Shown one piece after another: positions 7,325 to 10,105 of a stretch of 10,105 nucleotides of DNA. The stretch comes from DASYQD01 sp036005845. Lineage in GTDB: Bacteria; Acidobacteriota; Thermoanaerobaculia; Multivoradales; JAIOJS01. Every line of letters begins with the position of its first letter. Positions within the stretch are counted from its first letter, which is position 1. The position numbers were made by a program, and so were the translations under genes. The notes below the pieces were generated by a model. The model saw nothing but the letters and a program-made list of their open reading frames with translations, was not told where the DNA came from and did not search any database. Where the stretch lies: contig DASYQD010000128.1 in NCBI GenBank assembly GCA_036005845.1, positions 1 through 10,105 on the forward strand. The letters run 5' to 3'.

Positions 7325-7418
7325 GGGCAGAGCTGGTTCCCAACAGCCCGCCGGTGGACTCATCGTCCAGCGACACGAAGAAGTCTTTCTCGGGGCAGGC
7401 GAGAAGCCAATCGATCAA
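7242..7418 (-). pseudogene. Possible small third ORF or gene remnant after vapC
   Basis: A 58-codon minus-strand frame begins with a TTG that overlaps the vapC stop (TTGA), the same arrangement as the vapB-vapC junction. Its first ~25 residues look protein-like (CPEKDFFVSLDDEST) and their codons mostly end in G or C, as in real genes of this window. The rest is Arg/Ala/Pro-rich, runs antisense into the end of kdsA and looks non-coding. No ribosome binding site is visible. I do not recognise a family. It may be the stump of a gene lost next to vapBC, or chance. Confidence 0.25.
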
Positions 7419-7834
7419 TCCAAGGAAGGTTCGATTACCTCGAGCTCCTTGAATTGGCTCCCGAAGAAACCGCGGTCACGCGTCAGCAGCGCGTCGGCTT
7501 GCTTGAGCGCGTGGGCGGCGACCAAGAAGTCGCCAATCATGCGACGGCGATGCCGGGTTCGGGGGTTCTCGGCGCAGTATTGCTGCCAAGAGACGCCCGC
7601 AAAGTCGGCGGACGATGCCGACATCGGCTCGTACGTCACGTCCAGCGCTGCCATCGCGGCGAGGAAGTCTTCGGTCGTGGCAAAATGCGCGCGGACCTCG
7701 CTCCACACCACCTCGCAGGAAACCAGTACGCCGGCATCGAAAGCCCGCCGGAGTGCCGTCCGAGAAGCCTCGCCGAACTCGGCGTCGGCGGCGAAGACAT
7801 CGAGTAGGACCGACGAATCGACCGCCGTCTTCAA
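7415..7834 (-). CDS. vapC: VapC-type PIN-domain ribonuclease toxin
   Basis: A 139-residue PIN-domain protein. VapC toxins are metal-dependent RNases that cut tRNA or rRNA and stop translation until bound by their antitoxin. The acidic active-site set is complete: D6 in AVDSSVLLD, E46 in VVWSEVRAH, D102 in MIGDFLVAAHAL and D120 in LLTRDRGFF. The start is a TTG overlapping the vapB stop (TTGA, 7831-7834), so translation is probably coupled to the antitoxin; only a weak GGAAG is seen upstream, and there is no better start since the PIN motif begins at residue 3. The gene is convergent with kdsA, 90 nt away. The acid residues are intact, so the toxin is probably functional. Its RNA target cannot be told from sequence. 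Confidence 0.85.
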   Translation of the reverse strand: MKTAVDSSVLLDVFAADAEFGEASRTALRRAFDAGVLVSCEVVWSEVRAHFATTEDFLAAMAALDVTYEPMSASSADFAGVSWQQYCAENPRTRHRRRMIGDFLVAAHALKQADALLTRDRGFFGSQFKELEVIEPSLD

Positions 7835-8082
7835 CGACGCCGCTTCCGTCTGGGTTCCTCGGCGGGCCCTCTCATCTCGGTGAGGACTTCGTCTACGGAC
7901 CTGCCGAGGTCGAGGATGCCATAGACCCGATCGACGGGATGCTCGGCGGGTACTACTCGACGCAGTAGGGCTCCATCGGGTCGCAGCTCGAACTCCACTC
8001 TCGTGCCTGGTCGAAGGCCGAGCCGCTGGCGCACCTCCACCGGAACGGTCACCTGGCCCTTGGATGAGATGGTGCTCTCCAC
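7831..8082 (-). CDS. vapB: VapB antitoxin with AbrB/SpoVT DNA-binding domain
   Basis: An 83-residue antitoxin that binds and inhibits VapC and represses its own operon. Residues 1-40 are an AbrB/MazE swapped-hairpin domain (STISSKGQVTVPVEVRQRLGL). Residues about 55-75 (PVDRVYGILDLGRSVDEVL) are the likely VapC-binding segment, and the tail is very basic (RRKRRR). The GTG at 8082 is preferred as the start. It gives the usual ~2 residues before the AbrB motif and puts the inverted repeat at 8085-8107 outside the gene. A longer form from a TTG at 8118 (95 residues) is possible, but that TTG also reads as a -35 box (TTGACG). The stop overlaps the vapC start. Confidence 0.83.
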   Translation of the reverse strand: MESTISSKGQVTVPVEVRQRLGLRPGTRVEFELRPDGALLRRVVPAEHPVDRVYGILDLGRSVDEVLTEMRGPAEEPRRKRRR

Positions 8083-8084
8083 GA

Positions 8085-8118
8085 GGTAAAGAATGGCGCT
8101 CTTTACCGCTGTCGTCAA
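8085..8118 (-). promoter_or_regulatory. vapBC promoter with perfect inverted-repeat operator
   Basis: GGTAAAGA (8085-8092) and TCTTTACC (8100-8107) are perfect 8-bp arms around a 7-nt spacer, the form expected of a VapB dimer or tetramer site. On the minus strand a good -35 box, TTGACG (8118-8113), is followed after 17 nt by a weak -10, CATTCT (8095-8090). The operator would cover the spacer and -10. Transcription would start near 8083, right at the GTG of vapB, suggesting a leaderless message. The repeat is seen directly; its role is inferred. Confidence 0.6.
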
Positions 8119-8140
8119 GCAGATCTCGGCCGGACGGCGC

Positions 8141-8146
8141 TATACT
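8141..8146 (+). promoter_or_regulatory. -10 box of kdsD, probably giving a leaderless mRNA
   Basis: TATACT matches five of six -10 consensus bases and ends 8 nt before the ATG at 8155, so transcription should begin at or next to the start codon. No ribosome binding site precedes that ATG. No good -35 box was found 16-18 nt upstream. The vapB operator lies 33 nt upstream of this box. Confidence 0.5.
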
Positions 8147-8154
8147 CCCGCGCC

Positions 8155-9123
8155 ATGCCGGCCAGGCCTCCTCGGGAGGTGGCGCGGGAGGTCCTGGAGA
8201 TCGAGTCGCAGGCCATCCGCGACCTCCTGCCGCAGCTCGACGAGGCGTTCGACCGCGCGGTGGAGCTGCTGAAGAGCTGCCGCGGCCGCGTCGTCTGCAC
8301 CGGCATGGGCAAGAGCGGGCTCGTGCTGCAGAAGATCGCGGCGACGCTCTCCTCCACCGGTACGCCGGCGCTCTTCCTCCATCCCGCCGAGGCGATCCAC
8401 GGCGATCTCGGCGTGCTGGTCGACGGCGACGTCGTGCTCGCCGCTTCGAACTCCGGCACCACCGAAGAGCTCCTGCGGCTCGTCGAGACGCTGAAGCGGA
8501 TCGGCATCCCGCTGGTCGCCATCACCGGCCGGCCCGGCAGCCCGCTGGCGCGGCTCGCCGACGTGCATCTGTCGGTGGCGATCCGCCAAGAGGCGTGCCC
8601 GCTGAACCTCGCGCCCACCGCGTCGACCACCGCCACGCTCGCCGTCGGCGACGCGCTGGCGATGGCGGTGATGGAGGCGCGCGGCTTCACCGACGAGGAC
8701 TTCGCGCGCCTGCACCCCGGCGGCCAGCTCGGCAAGCGACTCTTGCGCGTGCGCGAGCTGATGCACGCCGGCGAGCAGCTCCCGAAGGTGCATGCCGAGA
8801 CCTCGATGCGCGATGCCATCTACGAGATGTCGAAGAAGGGTCTCGGCATCACCGCCGTCGTCGATGGCGAGGAGCGGCTCCTGGGCGTCATCTCCGACGG
8901 CGACCTGCGCCGCGCCCTCGAGCACGACGACGGCCTGCTGCGGCGCAGCGCCGGCGAGTGCATGCGCACCTCGCCGAAGACGATCTCGGGCGACGAGCTG
9001 GCGCCGGCGGCGCTCAAGAAGATGGAAGACCACCGCATCACCGCGCTGATGGTGTGCGACGAGGCGGGGCGGCTCGAGGGCGTCGTGCACGTGCACGACC
9101 TCTGGCGGCTGGAGCTCTTCTAG
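8155..9123 (+). CDS. kdsD: Arabinose-5-phosphate isomerase
   Basis: Converts ribulose-5-phosphate to arabinose-5-phosphate, the substrate of KdsA. The product is 322 residues (E. coli KdsD 328). Residues about 40-175 are the SIS sugar-isomerase domain with CTGMGKSG, HPAEAIHGDLG and SNSGTTEE. Two CBS domains follow (about 203-260 and 268-322). K53, E105, E146 and H187 lie exactly 6 positions before the catalytic K59, E111, E152 and H193 of E. coli KdsD. The ATG at 8155 fits the family N-terminus and has no ribosome binding site, which suits the adjacent -10 box. Its stop overlaps the kdsC start by 1 nt. Paralogues of this family (GutQ, KpsF) have the same activity; the kdsA/kdsC context favours KdsD. 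vapBC separates it from kdsA. Confidence 0.95.
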   Translation: MPARPPREVAREVLEIESQAIRDLLPQLDEAFDRAVELLKSCRGRVVCTGMGKSGLVLQKIAATLSSTGTPALFLHPAEAIHGDLGVLVDGDVVLAASNSGTTEELLRLVETLKRIGIPLVAITGRPGSPLARLADVHLSVAIRQEACPLNLAPTASTTATLAVGDALAMAVMEARGFTDEDFARLHPGGQLGKRLLRVRELMHAGEQLPKVHAETSMRDAIYEMSKKGLGITAVVDGEERLLGVISDGDLRRALEHDDGLLRRSAGECMRTSPKTISGDELAPAALKKMEDHRITALMVCDEAGRLEGVVHVHDLWRLELF

Positions 9124-9737
9124 TGCCGCCTAGCGACCACGACCGCGGCGCAGCGGCCAGCGCATTCGGCGATGCGGCCGCCGCGCCGGCTCGGCTCTGC
9201 CGTTTATCCACCGAGGAGTTCGACCGCCGCGCGCGCGCCATCGACTGGCTGGTGCTCGACGTCGACGGCGTGCTCACCACCGGCCTCGTCTCCTACCTCT
9301 CGCAAGGCGGCGAGATGCTCACCTTCGACATCCACGACGGCCACGGCATCAAGCTGGCGCAGCGCGCCGGCATCAAGGTGGGCGTGCTCTCCGGCCGCGG
9401 CAGCGGCGCCCTGCGCACGCGCGCCGAGGACCTCGAGCTCGACGCGGTGGTGATCGGCCGCCACGACAAGGGCGCGGCCTTCGCCGAGATGTGCGAGCGC
9501 CACGGCATGGAGCCGTCGCACGTGGCGGCAGCGGGCGACGATCTGCAGGACCTGCCGCTGCTCGCCGCCTGCGGCCTCTCTTTCGCTCCCGCCGACGCGG
9601 TGCCGGAAGTGCGCGAGGCCGTCGACTGCGTGCTGTCGCGCGCCGGCGGCCGCCGCGCCGTGCGCGAGATGATCGAGCTGGTGCTCAAGGCGCGCGGGGC
9701 GTGGGAGGAGATCGTCGCCTCCTTCCGCCGGCAATGA
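9123..9737 (+). CDS. kdsC: 3-deoxy-D-manno-octulosonate 8-phosphate phosphatase
   Basis: Removes phosphate from KDO-8-phosphate to give KDO. A 204-residue HAD-family phosphatase with all four motifs: LDVDGVLTTG (D46 nucleophile, D48), VLSGR (S90), K117 in RHDKG, and AGDDLQDLP (D139, D140). Like other KdsC proteins it lacks a large cap domain, consistent with a tetramer. The GTG at 9123 is chosen: it overlaps the kdsD stop (TAGTG), has GGAG 8 nt upstream (9111-9114), and no other start fits before the HAD domain. This gives about 40 residues before motif I, longer than usual; the first ~25 are Ala-rich and probably disordered. The stop overlaps the next gene (ATGA), so kdsD-kdsC-acyltransferase are translationally coupled. 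Confidence 0.94.
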   Translation: MPPSDHDRGAAASAFGDAAAAPARLCRLSTEEFDRRARAIDWLVLDVDGVLTTGLVSYLSQGGEMLTFDIHDGHGIKLAQRAGIKVGVLSGRGSGALRTRAEDLELDAVVIGRHDKGAAFAEMCERHGMEPSHVAAAGDDLQDLPLLAACGLSFAPADAVPEVREAVDCVLSRAGGRRAVREMIELVLKARGAWEEIVASFRRQ

Positions 9738-10105
9738 GCTCGTCGAGCTGGCGCGCGCTGTGGCGCCGCCTGCGCTCGCGGCTGGTGCCGCCGGTGACGG
9801 CGGCGCTGCTCTTCCTGGTAAGGCTGTTGGGTTGGCGAGGCGCGCAGCGGGTCGGAGCGTGGCTCGGCAAACTGGCGTGGCCGCTGGCGCGGCGCGATCG
9901 GCGCCGCGTGCTGGAGCACTTGGCGATCGCCTGGCCCGAGATGCCCGAGCGCGAGCGGCAGCGGCTCGGCCGCGCCTGTTTCGCGCACTTCGGCACCATG
10001 CTCTTCGAATGCCTCTACCTGCTGCGCGCCGAGTGGAGCGGCGTGCAGCGGCGGGTGCGGATCGAAGGGTGGGAGGCGATCGAATCACTGCGCGCGGCCG
10101 GCCGG
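9734..10105 (+). CDS. Lipid A biosynthesis lauroyl-type acyltransferase, N-terminal part (cut by window end)
   Basis: Probably transfers an acyl chain to KDO-lipid IVA at the inner membrane (LpxL/HtrB/MsbB family). The ATG overlaps the kdsC stop as ATGA, and the frame stays open for 124 codons to the window edge. Residues about 18-32 are a hydrophobic N-terminal membrane anchor after a basic start. RRRVLEHLAIAWPEMPERER, then CFAHFGTMLFECLYL, match the segment before the catalytic HX4D/E motif in this family. The catalytic His and acid lie beyond the window, so activity cannot be judged. The KDO gene context agrees. Which acyl position it serves is unknown. Confidence 0.82.
   Translation, partial: MSSSSWRALWRRLRSRLVPPVTAALLFLVRLLGWRGAQRVGAWLGKLAWPLARRDRRRVLEHLAIAWPEMPERERQRLGRACFAHFGTMLFECLYLLRAEWSGVQRRVRIEGWEAIESLRAAGR

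Noticed and set aside
7355..7369. TGGAC-TCATC-GTCCA hairpin between kdsA and vapC
   Set aside because: The 5-bp stem is weak and no T-run follows on either side, so it is not a convincing terminator for the convergent genes.
8064..9737. Single 557-residue plus-strand frame ending with kdsC
   Set aside because: Only the last 204 residues are KdsC-like; the front is Arg/Ala/Pro-rich and lies out of frame over the well-supported kdsD. The GTG at 9123 has a ribosome binding site.

Overview
The window is high-GC DNA from a Gram-negative bacterium: four genes serve KDO / lipid A synthesis, which implies an outer membrane with lipopolysaccharide. The C-terminal module of the first gene and the pyrG-kdsA-kdsD-kdsC-acyltransferase gene order suggest Acidobacteriota, perhaps a Thermoanaerobaculia- or Holophagae-like lineage. 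That assignment comes from remembered patterns and is moderate at best. No rRNA, tRNA, CRISPR array or insertion sequence was seen.

Bases 1-4501 look like an accessory region. After a partial dispersed repeat (about 2-31) comes a secreted zinc metalloprotease (143-2065) with a fibronectin type III domain and a C-terminal module of a kind I associate with acidobacterial secreted proteins. Next is a 784-residue protein (2147-4501) that joins a trypsin-like serine protease domain to an S1/P1-nuclease / phospholipase-C-type zinc phosphoesterase domain. No secretion signal is visible. In secreted relatives the mature enzyme begins with a Trp whose free amino group binds zinc. Here that Trp (W420) is internal, directly behind a Tyr and just after the protease domain, so proteolytic activation of the nuclease is an attractive hypothesis.

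Bases 4502-10105 are a housekeeping block: CTP synthase (pyrG), KDO-8-phosphate synthase (kdsA), arabinose-5-phosphate isomerase (kdsD), KDO-8-phosphate phosphatase (kdsC) and the start of a lipid A lauroyl-type acyltransferase (cut by the window edge). KdsD supplies arabinose-5-P, KdsA condenses it with PEP, KdsC dephosphorylates the product to KDO, and CTP from PyrG is needed to activate KDO as CMP-KDO. The acyltransferase acts on KDO-lipid A, so the block is metabolically coherent. kdsD/kdsC/acyltransferase are tightly packed, with 1-4 nt overlaps. The pyrG leader carries a possible GGGCTC start plus a GC hairpin and T5 run, reminiscent of CTP-sensitive attenuation in Bacillus pyrG.

A VapBC toxin-antitoxin pair sits on the minus strand between kdsA and kdsD and splits this block. 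Its promoter region holds a perfect 8-bp inverted repeat (probable VapB operator). kdsD has its own -10 box so close to the ATG that its mRNA is probably leaderless. A short coding-like remnant follows vapC.
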